DNA of 64,000 nucleotides. Origin: Deltaproteobacteria bacterium (lineage in GTDB: Bacteria > Desulfobacterota > Desulfarculia > Adiutricales > Adiutricaceae). Of the stretch, positions 48,904 through 59,011 are shown piece after piece (the stretch's first letter is position 1; each line of letters opens with the position of its first letter). The notes beneath the pieces are model-generated. The model saw nothing but the letters and a program-made list of their open reading frames with translations, was not told the DNA's origin and made no database searches. The position numbers and the translations under genes were made by a program. The DNA lies in contig JAISEK010000148.1 of the NCBI GenBank assembly GCA_031264145.1, positions 1 to 64,000 on the forward strand. Reading direction: 5' to 3'.

Positions 48904-49145
48904 ACAGATATCACCATGCATATCAATACTCATCATTTGATATATATTTATGATATTTATAAATAAAAATGACCCTTTATAGCCAATTATATTGATTTTG
49001 GATTTGATTTAGTACCATAAATATAGATTTAACAATGTCCATGGACATCAAAAAAAATATGAAAACACAAAAACCCAATAGTGACCAAGCTGGTCGTGTC
49101 TAGCCCCATTAACAGACCCCTAGCGGTCAACTACTCGTTGACGCC

Positions 49146-49287
49146 AATGTCAACAACTTAAGCCAGTTTCACCACCAAGTCTCGGTACCCAGAACAAAAA
49201 ATCGATCGTCGTGCCCCTAGTTAACGATCCATGGACGAGTACCATTTTTGCATATCTGAGGATGGAAGGCATTAAGTTGTTGACATT
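49146..49287. repeat. MITE-like element copy A with 16-bp terminal inverted repeats
   Basis: AATGTCAACAACTTAA (49146-49161) / TTAAGTTGTTGACATT (49272-49287). Confidence 0.65.
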
Positions 49288-49405
49288 GTGTGCCAAACCA
49301 AAGCCTTGACAGCCTTATGTCCTTGGGGTAGGATTAGCAGCCTGGCAAACCCCATGGGGCGTAAAACCATGGCCTTTTGAAGATATCTTGAATGTGACTC
49401 ATTTT

Positions 49406-49481
49406 GCCAACTTAGCTCAGCTGGTAGAGCAGCTGATTCGTAATCTGCTGGTCGAGAGTTCGAGTCTCTCAGTTGGCTCCA
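49406..49481 (+). tRNA. tRNA-Thr (anticodon CGT), CCA encoded
   Basis: Acceptor GCCAACT/AGTTGGC, D-loop AGCTCAGCTGGTAGAGC, anticodon loop TTCGTAA, T-loop GTTCGAGTC, TCCA end. Confidence 0.96.
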
Positions 49482-49672
49482 GTAAATCCGCTTAGTTATG
49501 ACATAATCAAGACCTCTGATAAGCCGTTTGCCTACGAATTGCCGGGTGCATCTATTTTTTTGATGTAATTTGAACTCATCTATGGTAATATGCTAAAGTA
49601 GGCTAGCTAGCCTGTAAATTGTATTGACTGAAGAAATAGGCTACAAAACGAATCTGACATTGAGGCTATCCC

Positions 49673-49948
49673 GTGCCAAAGGAAAAATCAATTCCAGAAC
49701 CTAATTTTGGTAAAAATTTTGATAGAAATACTATAGAATATTTTTTAAAGAACGATTTATTAAACGGAGATCTTTATAATAATATTAAAGAGATTGAAAA
49801 TGAATATATAAATAATATTATACAGTTCTTAGAAGATAAAAAGTTAAATTCTTTTATGTCTTTAGATACAATTTTATTAGATACTAATCATAAATTAGAC
49901 ACTTTATTTAGTAAGTTTCTTGCTGAAATCAAAAAAATAATGAAATAA
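49673..49948 (+). CDS. Passenger ORF (91 aa) inside the IS, convergent to the transposase
   Basis: GTG start; ORF ends 2 bp before the transposase 3' end; inside TIRs; no recognised domain. Confidence 0.5.
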   Translation: MPKEKSIPEPNFGKNFDRNTIEYFLKNDLLNGDLYNNIKEIENEYINNIIQFLEDKKLNSFMSLDTILLDTNHKLDTLFSKFLAEIKKIMK

Positions 49949-49950
49949 TG

Positions 49951-51504
49951 TCATTTTATTAATCCATAATACTCTCTAGTTGGTATTATAACATCTTGGA
50001 ACCATAAACCACTTTCGTATTTTGATCTCAAAGTTACTAATGACTGAACAGAAGTCTTATTCCACCGCATACCAGATTGTTTCATTCTCTTTTCTAGGAT
50101 ATTTTTATTGGCACCTTCTATAGCTCCACTACCAATAAAGTATCCTTTTTCTCTATATGTTTTATAATCTATAATATTTTTGTTATTAACAAGATAAGAT
50201 AGTAAATTAAGATATTTGTCTAGCTTAGTTACTTTCTTTTGCATTTTTTCAATTTCTTCTATGGTATTTTGGTATTGACTTACCCGTAATTGGCCACAAA
50301 TTTTTTCACACCAAGGAGTATATCTTTTTTTATTATTTGAAAAGAATAACTTTCCAAAGTTATATATTTTTTCTTTTAAGTGAAAAAAATCAAGGATATG
50401 TTGTGCATCTGGAAAAAGTTCATCTTTAATGGTTTTAATCCATCCTGCACCATCACTTATTAAAACTGATTCTTTATATAGACCATAATTATTTCTTAAA
50501 GCACAAGAAAATAAAAATTTTTTAAATTCAGATGATTTACCAACATAAGAAGTATATTCTTTTTTCAGTATTCGATTTTTATATTCACCAGTTTTTATAT
50601 CTTTTATGACTTTTATATTGTCACTTGTAAATATCATCCCTAGTTTATTTTCCGACCAAATAGAGCCTTCATCGTCTTTTTCTCGAGTTCGAAACATTGC
50701 GCCATCTGTTTCTATATATAAAACTCCTTTCTTCTTTTCTTTCGAGAACATTAATTTACCGCTATTTAAAAGCTCAAATGCTTTTTCAGCTTTTTCCTGT
50801 TCATTTTTAAAAGCAATTCCACCTACAATATTTGTGACATTCATGATAGTAGTTGGACAAATATTAATTCCAAGGTCCTCGTCGATAGTTTCTTTGGTCA
50901 ATTTATAAGATGTGAGTTTTTGAGCATGTTTAGCTGTTAACAACATTGCTTCTACTGATAACTTTGTTGGCAAGGCAGAAATACCTAAAAATTCATCTTT
51001 TGGAACTATAGTTGTAACCCCTTCTAATTTTTGTAACTTTTCATAGTCTGAAATAGTTTTAGGCCGTAACACATATCTTTCTATTGTTATTTCGCCATTT
51101 AATGTGATAATTGTAATATTACATTTCCTATTTGTCCTTAATATTATACCATTATCTCTATATAATTTTTTAAAATATTTAATTAATTCTGCTTCATCAA
51201 ATGAATTAATTATTTCTGATGCTATAACATTGTTTTTCAATTTAATAATCTTGTTATACTCTTTTGTAATATGTTCAACGCCATCTAATCCTTTAAATTT
51301 TGATTCATTATTTAATATTTGCTTAATTATATCTTCAAATTCAATGTATTTATTTGCTATTTCACTATTATTTAATTCTAATTTTTCATCTAATGAACAT
51401 AAAAATGACATAATTTCCTGCCTCATCTTGCTGTGCTTTTTCCAAAAACATAACCCAAAATGGGTAATGACAAAATCGTGTAGGGCAGGACTAGTGTAAC
51501 ACAA
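49951..51504 (-). CDS. IS transposase; start more likely ~51411 after AGGAAATT RBS
   Basis: VLYIETDGAMFRTREKD..KLGMIFT; LISDGAGWIKTIKDELFPDAQHILDFFHLKEKIY; YFIGSGAIEGANKNILEKRMKQSGMRWN. Confidence 0.88.
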   Translation of the reverse strand: MCYTSPALHDFVITHFGLCFWKKHSKMRQEIMSFLCSLDEKLELNNSEIANKYIEFEDIIKQILNNESKFKGLDGVEHITKEYNKIIKLKNNVIASEIINSFDEAELIKYFKKLYRDNGIILRTNRKCNITIITLNGEITIERYVLRPKTISDYEKLQKLEGVTTIVPKDEFLGISALPTKLSVEAMLLTAKHAQKLTSYKLTKETIDEDLGINICPTTIMNVTNIVGGIAFKNEQEKAEKAFELLNSGKLMFSKEKKKGVLYIETDGAMFRTREKDDEGSIWSENKLGMIFTSDNIKVIKDIKTGEYKNRILKKEYTSYVGKSSEFKKFLFSCALRNNYGLYKESVLISDGAGWIKTIKDELFPDAQHILDFFHLKEKIYNFGKLFFSNNKKRYTPWCEKICGQLRVSQYQNTIEEIEKMQKKVTKLDKYLNLLSYLVNNKNIIDYKTYREKGYFIGSGAIEGANKNILEKRMKQSGMRWNKTSVQSLVTLRSKYESGLWFQDVIIPTREYYGLIK

Positions 51505-52389
51505 TTTTAAAATTACATCAAAATTTTAGATGCACCCCGAATTGCCTACGGTCTTGACTTTCACATTCGCTGTTTCCCCTGTTTTTTCCTCGCTTTTTTC
51601 TACTCATAAATTCACCAAACTGACAACTTTATTCCCTAAAGGTCCGTTTAAGGCCCTTTTTAGAGAACGGCCATGTTGCATTCTGCCTCCATAGTTCAAG
51701 AGGCTGTTTGCTCTGGCCGTTTTGTCTTTTGGTCAACACTGCGAAAACACAGGGTTTTTTCGCCTGGCTTCGAGTTCCTGACGGCTAGGATTGGGAAAAT
51801 GGTCCATAGTCTATAGTCTATAGAAAAGGAAAATTAGATGTTAAATTCAATTATAAGTTCTATTATCGTATTATTTATTGGTATTTCAACTATAGTATTC
51901 ATCAGAATACTAAAAATGCCATCAGACTTCAGAAATATACGTTCTCGTGGGTATTCCCCTGCTTATCATCCTGACTACGATGGACGCCTGACTCTACCCC
52001 CTCCCCCTCCCATCAGTGGTTCCAGTGTCTCGAGATCTCGGCGGCCTCCTGCCCCATTGGGGGCAATAGCGGTGACCTCCTGCCCCAGGATGGCCGCCAT
52101 TTCAGGCAAAAACAGCCGTCATTTGGTTTGGCGATGGTTGCCAGAAAAGCGCACGTGGTCTTTAAGGGAAAACAAGGCCATGGCCAATGGCCATGCCACC
52201 AATGAAAGCGAGGCAAGATAATGATCATGAAACTGGGGGCCAGTAGGTTCGCCCATTGGAGCCGGACATCCTAGGCATGCCGCATCCACGCATGCCTTGC
52301 TTCCCGGATGGTCGGGTTGTAGCATACATGCGGGCCAGGCGAGCAGCGGCCGTTCGCTCTTTGGTGAGCAAGCCTTCGGCGAATACTCC

Positions 52390-52817
52390 CGTAAATAAGT
52401 GCAAGACCAAATGCACTGAGCCGACCATGGTCATACGGCGGCGGAATTGATCCATCAACGGACAGATGCGGAGCGGCAGCCCATGGGGGTCACAAACTTT
52501 CCAGGCTCCAGGCTGCTGAAACATGATGCAGAAGTGGCCAAAACTATCTGTCCGAAGAAGAACTGGACATTTTGTACCGCCTGGTCACAACCAATCTGGA
52601 GGTGGCCAAAATTCAGGCCCTAAACCGCCAGCCCATGACCATGCGTGACTGGGTCGAACGACTGCACCAGTTTTTGGACATGACCGGCCGGAAGCTTCTG
52701 GACCACGCTGGAACCATTAGCCACAGCCAGGCCCTTAGCAAGGCCCACGACGAATTTGAGAGACACAGAGAAAAGCTTCTGGCTGAACCAACCATCGGGG
52801 AAAAACATTTCGTTTAG
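52390..52817 (+). pseudogene. Second decayed RhuM-family gene
   Basis: VQDQMH*ADHGHTAAELIHQRTDAERQPMGVTNFPGSRLLKHDAEVAKT then frameshift to NYLSEEELDILYRLVTTNLEVAKIQALNRQPMTMRDWVERLHQFLDMTGRKLLDHAGTISHSQALSKAH. Confidence 0.78.
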
Positions 52818-52964
52818 GCCGAACAGGGAATGAAAAAAGTCGAGGCTGCCTAAAAAACGGGCCAAACGAAATGCCAGCCGATCAAAAAAAATAAATCCTT
52901 GCTTAATCATGAATGTGCGTCCCCCGAAGTCCTCGCCGGGGTTTTTGTCTGGGCTTGAGACAGA

Positions 52965-53783
52965 TCACATCTCAGTTGTTCGGCATGGCCTTGTCGTGTC
53001 GCCGCAACCAGACGCATCGGGATCGTCTCCGATGGCAGGTTGGCTGGTGGCTTCAGGGGCGGTTCCAACCGGCTGCGCCGCGGTGCCGATTGGAGTCCCG
53101 GAAGTCTCATCTCCTGTGTCTGCTTCCTGGCCGGCCTGTTGGACGTCAGTCTCGGCCACGGCAGACTCCGCAGCCGTAGCCACGTCAGGGGCATGGTCGG
53201 CAGGAGCTTCCTCAGGAGCAGTCGCAGTGCCCTGCGCGGGGATGGGGCCGCCTGCGGCCTCGGCCGTGGGCTCCGCAGGGTCAAGGCCAGTGGCTGCCGG
53301 GAGTTCCGGGCCGTCTGCCTGATCGTCTGATGCGGCTGCCGGCTGGATCTGGGGGGCCTGAAAGTGGGCCGCAGGGAACTCCGTTTTGGAATCAGAAACT
53401 GGAACGGTATACGTTCCCAGGTACTTTTCGCAGACTGGCCGAATCAGGCTTTCATTGGCCATGTAGAGATCATACTCGGCCCGCGTCACGGCGCTGGCCT
53501 CCCCCAATGCCGCCAGCTTCGCCAGCAAGGCCGCCTCGTCGTCCAGCTGACCCTTCAGGATGTAGATTGCGCTCACGCGCCTGACGACCACGGATTGGCG
53601 GTTTAGGTCGACGCCAGCCGCAACGGCCGGCGGATTCTCGTTCCCATACAATCTGACGAAGGAGGCAATGTCGTCCTGGGCCATCGGGGCGTTCGATGCC
53701 GGCTGTGCCAGGGCCGGGGTGGCCGAGATGAGCAGGCCCAAGAGACCAAAATATGTTAGGTTTTCAAGAAAATTTTTAAACAT
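52965..53783 (-). CDS. Exported hypothetical protein with Ala/Pro/Glu-rich tail (paralogue of 54807-55193)
   Basis: Signal peptide MFKNFLENLTYFGLLGLLISATPALAQ; GAGGAG RBS; DDIASFVRLYG and SAIYILKGQLDDEAALLAKLAAL. Confidence 0.78.
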   Translation of the reverse strand: MFKNFLENLTYFGLLGLLISATPALAQPASNAPMAQDDIASFVRLYGNENPPAVAAGVDLNRQSVVVRRVSAIYILKGQLDDEAALLAKLAALGEASAVTRAEYDLYMANESLIRPVCEKYLGTYTVPVSDSKTEFPAAHFQAPQIQPAAASDDQADGPELPAATGLDPAEPTAEAAGGPIPAQGTATAPEEAPADHAPDVATAAESAVAETDVQQAGQEADTGDETSGTPIGTAAQPVGTAPEATSQPAIGDDPDASGCGDTTRPCRTTEM

Positions 53784-54747
53784 ATTTGCTCCTCTCTATT
53801 TCATAAAGTTAAAAGAAAAATTCTGAGAAAAAGACATAGGTATCAAGATTATATTTATTGCTTTTATGGCTTAACATATTTCAGTAAAACGTAATTATTT
53901 AATAAATTATTTAAAATCAATAATTACTGTTACTACATAAGCTTTCTCTTAAAAAAGACATAACTTACTCAACGGTTACCCAAGCCATCACCAGACGGTA
54001 AAAGACGAAGACCTCGAGAATCCCACGACATGGGGCCGACCCCATGAGTCCGATTGGTCCCTAGCCGCGGCCAAAGAGGACAGCCGTGGGACCTTCCACT
54101 GCCCTGGGATGGCCGGCGAGACACCTTTTCTTCTCCTGGCCAGCTTTAAAAGAAGGCCCTCTGGTGACTGGGTTCCCTGAAGCGATGAAAACGACCCTCG
54201 TCGTGAGTACAGCAAATTATAACAGAAAAAATCCCCGCTTGAAATATTTTTTTTAAACAAAAGTTCCAAAATAAAGAGTGCAAAACATCAACAACAAAAG
54301 AAAATAAGAAAAATAAATAATATTTACAAATATTATTTATTTTAAAAATATAAAAAATACTCTATATTATCTATTTAAAAGATTTATCAATAAAACAAGG
54401 CTTATAAACGGAAAGTCCACCACCCGTACTAGGGCCCAGATCCTAGTCTTTCTCTTGGATCCTTTTTGACGGCATCATTCAGACACAAAACAATGCGGCC
54501 CAGGCTAGGGCCATGTCCAAAGGTCTTCCGGCTGTCGGCCGTGGGCCCGGCTTGGCTGGGAGTCCTGTACGCCAAAAATGTAGGTCCTTGCCAGCCATAT
54601 AATCAATCAAATCTAGCTATTCACCATAAAAAGATAAAATTACTTGCCGTGTCGGTCTAGGCAACAAACGGCGACTCCCCATCGACGTCCCCAGGCCAGT
54701 AGGCCAATGTGCCTGTATTCCATCTGAACCACCTCAGGGCAAGAAAA

Positions 54748-54786
54748 AAGGCCCAGCCCGCTACAAAAATAGTCGGGCTGGGCCTT
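54748..54786 (-). terminator. Intrinsic terminator of the exported protein gene
   Basis: AAGGCCCAGCCCG ... CGGGCTGGGCCTT with T-run on the minus strand. Confidence 0.88.
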
Positions 54787-54806
54787 CTGGGAGGCTGGCC
54801 AAAGGC

Positions 54807-55193
54807 CTACTTGGGCATGTTGGCTTCGGAGAACTTGTCGAGGGCATCCTTGATCTGGGCCTCGTTGGCATCATAGATGGCAATCTCTTCGGCGGTCACG
54901 GTGGCTGGGGCAGGCTGGGCGGCCAGCTGGGTCGCCAGCGCATCGCCGCTGAGGCCGCTCTGCTTGGCACCGTAGATGGAAAGAATCTTGACGTTGGCGA
55001 TTGCAAAGCGTTGGGCGTCGGCACCCAGGCCGGCAATGGCCGTGGAAACGGCGGCAGCCGAGGGATCGGCGTAGACCTTCAGGAAGACGGGAATGTCGGC
55101 CTCGGTAATGGTCACGTCCTGGGCGAAGACGGCGGTGGAGGCGATGGCCAAGATGAACATGGCGGCGACGGTAAGAGTGAGCTTTTTCAGCAT
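54807..55193 (-). CDS. Small exported hypothetical protein (paralogue of 52965-53783)
   Basis: MLKKLTLTVAAMFILAIASTAVFAQ signal peptide; AAGGAGAGG RBS; ADIPVFLKVYAD; VKILSIYGAKQSGLSGDALATQLAAQP. Confidence 0.85.
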   Translation of the reverse strand: MLKKLTLTVAAMFILAIASTAVFAQDVTITEADIPVFLKVYADPSAAAVSTAIAGLGADAQRFAIANVKILSIYGAKQSGLSGDALATQLAAQPAPATVTAEEIAIYDANEAQIKDALDKFSEANMPK

Positions 55194-56293
55194 GATTTTC
55201 CTCTCCTTATAGAAGGAATGACAATATTTGGCAACCAAAAAGGTTAACCAAAGCGTGGTAAAGACCACTAAAGCAAAGCCAAAACGATAGTTTGAAAAAA
55301 CAAAATCGACTATATTGTCTCAGGCCAAATATGTGAATTAATCATCATCGGCTCTGGAGAAAAATAATTTAAACAAATAAAAACAATCATTTATCAGGTA
55401 TTATTATATATATTTTGCCAATAAATAGACTCCCAACTCCTAAAAATAGGATCGGAGTATTTTTATTAGCTAAAATATTTAAATCAAATGGAGTTATATA
55501 CAGTAGGAAGGAGCTGGGTTTCTTGAGATCTATAGACGCTTAGTTCAGCCTCTCTATAGACCGAGGTATGGCGGCTAGGGGACCAGGCATGGACATCGGC
55601 CCGGACGGGAGCCAGGTGCTTGGAGACATATGGGGAAACGAGTCTCTTTCCCCGCACAGGCCGGCGGGCAAGGCCAGGGAATCTCTGGGCGGTGACATCA
55701 TCGGAAGAGTCGGCAAGGTCAGGACCGAGAAACGGGGAGACTGACCTTTGGGGACCATCCCCTTCAGGACCCCAAAAATCCTGGCATTCCAGGCTTCCCA
55801 CCATGCAGGTCGCCAGGGACAGTGAAACCAGGACCGTGAAAGCGCTAAGTAGCTTTAAGATCAAATTCGTTGCCCAATTACCGACAGCCGGGTAATAACT
55901 TGAATAGGCGTCCCGCCTGTCCTGGAGTACGTCCCCAAAGCAGCGGGTTTGTGGGCCCTGGACAGGGACGACCAAAACGTCATGCCTTTGGCATGGCCCG
56001 GTTCGGAATTCCGCCGTCAGAACCGTCCTGCCCCGAGGCCAGATGCCACTTTGCAGGACAAAAGGCCTGCCCAGGCGAGAACGTTGGAAAGCATACACAA
56101 AAGGTCAACACAATGTCAAATTTTTTTTTGGGTTTGTTCATTGACAAATTTAATAACCAAAACGAAAAACATAAGACATAGATATGCATTGATTATTTTT
56201 ATTTTATTTAAATATGATAAAAGTAACAAAATATAGCCATAAGCAACTATCTTAAATCAGGACAAATAAAGGCCTTGCCCTGCGCTCCAGGCT

Positions 56294-56411
56294 ATGTCAA
56301 CGACTTAAGGAGCCCCACCATCAGAGGCCCGTTAACTGAGGAGCAAGTCGTCTGATATTTTGTACTGGGTACCGCGACTGGCTGCCAAGATTGGTTTAAG
56401 TTGTTGACATT
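56294..56411. repeat. MITE-like element copy B (inverted relative to copy A)
   Basis: ATGTCAACGACTTAA (56294-56308) / TTAAGTTGTTGACATT (56396-56411); internal GCGGTACCCAGTACAAAA and AGTTAACG shared with copy A. Confidence 0.65.
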
Positions 56412-56874
56412 GGCGTTCCAGGCCAAAATGGCACCTTTCAGGATGGGCTGGTCCCCCGATTGCCCGGTCCTCTGGGCCAGATCCCTATATCTTTTATGGC
56501 TGTGGTGCTCCCTGTGACAGAGTTTTTGAGGCTGCGCTTCCAGGGAACCATCTGGTTGCCGGCCCACGGCTCGCACCGATATGGGTATACATGGCACCAG
56601 GGGCCAATTTTGAGGCGACGCCCCAAAAGCACAGCCGATCCCGGTGGCCCCAGGGTCCGGAAGGAACATGGACCAAGACGGCCATTCTCTTGCGGACGGC
56701 CGCCCTCCCGGTGATGCCAGTGTGGGGTGCCCTGGCCCGGTGAATCTTGAAAACAAGGACCCGCTGTGTTATTTTTTAGCCCGATGATGGTCGCCCACCT
56801 GGCCGTCATTCCCCCAATACCCATCCTAGGCCAAGATCCCTCCAGGAAGGCCTACCCCCGATAATGGCCCAACC

Positions 56875-57504
56875 ATGCTGAGCGCGCTTATCTTCGATCT
56901 GGACATGACCCTGATCGACTCCCTGGAGGCCTGCACCGTAGGAGCCAACCTCCTGGCCAGGAAGTTCGGCCTCCCGGAAAAGACCGAATCCGACGTCATC
57001 AAGGCCATAACGCTGCCAACAAAGGAATTCTGGGCCGAACTGTGGGGCGACTTCAGGGAGGAGTGGCAGATTTTCTTCAGAGACACGGTCCTGGCCGAGG
57101 TCTTCCACTACACGAGGCTATTCCCTGAGGCTGAGGACATCCTGAGATCGGCCAAAAGCAAAGGCCTGTTGCTGGCCTCGGCCACGAACCGCTCCAACCC
57201 CTGGCACGATTTGGCCGCGCTCGACATCGCCAAGTACTTCGACACCGTGGTCGGGGCCAGCGACGTCCCCAGGCCAAAGCCCGAGCCGGACATGATCATG
57301 GCCGTCCTGAGGCAGCTTGGGGTCGAGGCCCAGTCGGCCATATACGTGGGCGACTCGCCCATCGACATGGCCTGCGCCGCCGGTGCCGGCGTCAGGGCCC
57401 TTGGCCTGGCCCAGGGCGGATCCAGCCCCGAGTCCCTCCACCAGGCCGGGGCGGCCGTGGTCCGGCCTTCCCTGGCCGATAGCCGGGACGTCCTTGGCTG
57501 CTAG
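56875..57504 (+). CDS. HAD family hydrolase (phosphoglycolate phosphatase-like)
   Basis: MLSALIFDLDMTLIDSLEA; RLFPEAEDILRSAKSKGLLLASATNR; AIYVGDSPIDMACAAGAGVRALGLAQG. Confidence 0.92.
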   Translation: MLSALIFDLDMTLIDSLEACTVGANLLARKFGLPEKTESDVIKAITLPTKEFWAELWGDFREEWQIFFRDTVLAEVFHYTRLFPEAEDILRSAKSKGLLLASATNRSNPWHDLAALDIAKYFDTVVGASDVPRPKPEPDMIMAVLRQLGVEAQSAIYVGDSPIDMACAAGAGVRALGLAQGGSSPESLHQAGAAVVRPSLADSRDVLGC

Positions 57505-57561
57505 GCCGGGCAATCCCCCAGCGGGGAAAGGCACCCCAGGGCCTTCCCCGGAAATGGCAAG

Positions 57562-58320
57562 ATGACCACAGCAGCCAATGCCCCTGGCAGACGGGCACCA
57601 GACAAGATAAGCTCCATGTTCGCCGAGATATCGCCACGCTATGACCTCCTGAACCGGGTCATGAGCCTGGGCCGCGATATTTCTTGGCGCCACGCCCTGA
57701 GCCGCCGGATCCTGGTCCTCCAGCCGCCGGGGAACCTTTTGGATCTGGCCACCGGGACCGGCGATCAGATTGTCTCCATCAAGAGATTTTGGCCCGAGGC
57801 CGAGATTACCGGCCTCGACTTCGCAGCTCCCATGCTGCGGCTGGCCAAGGAAAAGCTCAGGCTGGCCATGGAGGGGCACCGGATCGCGGGCCCCCTGCCC
57901 GGGCTGGTCAAGGGGGACGCCGTGCGCCCCGATCTTCCCTCAGGCTCGTTCGACTCGGTCTCCATATCATTTGGCCTACGGAACATCGCCGACAGGAAAG
58001 GGCTCTATGGGTCGGCCCTAGACCTCCTCCGGCCAGGGGGGCGGTTCCTGGTCCTGGAGATTTTCTTCGACCCCCGCGGACTCTTCGCCCCCCTCTATCG
58101 CCGGCACCTGATGACGGTCATCCCCTTCCTGGCCGCGCGCGTCTTCGGGTGCCCGGCGGAAGCCTACCGCTACCTGGGGGCCTCCATCATGAAGTTTCCC
58201 CACCCCGAGCTCCTGGTGGACGAGCTGGAAAGGGCCGGTTTCGTCGACCTGGGCTTCCACACCTACACCTTTGGCGTGGCCATGGTGGTCTGGGGCCACA
58301 AGCCACCGCGAAACCACTAG
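57562..58320 (+). CDS. ubiE: UbiE/MenG-type methyltransferase
   Basis: ISSMFAEISPRYDLLNRVMSLGRDISWR; LLDLATGTGDQIV; SFDSVSISFGLRNIADRK. Confidence 0.92.
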   Translation: MTTAANAPGRRAPDKISSMFAEISPRYDLLNRVMSLGRDISWRHALSRRILVLQPPGNLLDLATGTGDQIVSIKRFWPEAEITGLDFAAPMLRLAKEKLRLAMEGHRIAGPLPGLVKGDAVRPDLPSGSFDSVSISFGLRNIADRKGLYGSALDLLRPGGRFLVLEIFFDPRGLFAPLYRRHLMTVIPFLAARVFGCPAEAYRYLGASIMKFPHPELLVDELERAGFVDLGFHTYTFGVAMVVWGHKPPRNH

Positions 58321-58462
58321 CTTCCGCCGGCCAGGGCTGGGGCCGTTTGGTCCACCCCAGGCCGGGTGCCTTCCGATATCCCCCCATCACCAACTGCCAG
58401 GTACGATCCCCCGGCCCCAATAAGCGGTGCCGGGAATAACCAAGCCCCAAGAGGAGAATGCC

Positions 58463-59011
58463 ATGAAAACAGTCGGCGACAAACTCGACAGCTTCGTCGT
58501 GACAGGCGTCAAGCCCGGCTTCAACGAGCCCACCGAGAAGGACGAGTCGGCCTTTGAGACCATCACGGAAAACTCCTTCCCCGGCAAGTGGAAGGTCATT
58601 TACTTCTATCCCAAGGACTTCACCTTCGTCTGCCCGACCGAGATCGTCGGCTACGACAAGCTTGCCAAGGACTTTGGGGATCGAGACGCCGTCCTGATGG
58701 GCGGCTCGCTCGACAACGAGTTCGTCAAACTGGCCTGGCGTCGGGACAACAAGGACCTGAGCCGCCTGTCACATTGGTCCTTCGCCGACTCCAGGGGCTC
58801 CCTGGTTGACCAGCTGGGAATCAGGGACAGACAGGCCGGCGTGGCCTTCCGGGCCACCTTCATCGTGGACCCCGACAACGTCATCAGACACGTCACGGCC
58901 AATCCCCTGTCCGTTGGCCGCAATCCCGAGGAGACCCTGAGGATCCTCGACGCCCTCCAGACCGGTTTCCTCTGCGCCTGCGACCGGCCCATCGGCGGCC
59001 CTACCCTCTAG
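58463..59011 (+). CDS. AhpC/2-Cys-type peroxiredoxin
   Basis: WKVIYFYPKDFTFVCPTEIVGYDKL; HWSFADSRGSLVDQLGI; ILDALQTGFLCACDR. Confidence 0.92.
   Translation: MKTVGDKLDSFVVTGVKPGFNEPTEKDESAFETITENSFPGKWKVIYFYPKDFTFVCPTEIVGYDKLAKDFGDRDAVLMGGSLDNEFVKLAWRRDNKDLSRLSHWSFADSRGSLVDQLGIRDRQAGVAFRATFIVDPDNVIRHVTANPLSVGRNPEETLRILDALQTGFLCACDRPIGGPTL

Larger units (their letters stand above)
49544..51537 (-). mobile_element. Complete insertion sequence, ~1994 bp, ISLre2/ISKra4-like (UPF0236-type transposase)
   Basis: TIRs GGGTGCATCTATTTTTTTGATGTAATTT / GGGTGCATCTAAAATTTTGATGTAATTT; 9-bp TSD CGAATTGCC at 49535-49543 and 51538-51546. Confidence 0.93.

Noticed and set aside
49406-52817. Genomic island integrated at tRNA-Thr
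   Set aside because: No second copy of the tRNA 3' end and no integrase seen downstream; the IS has its own TIR/TSD and does not use the tRNA.
55484-56181. ORFs of 60-200 aa on both strands
   Set aside because: Mutually overlapping, no motif, no convincing RBS; probably decayed DNA.
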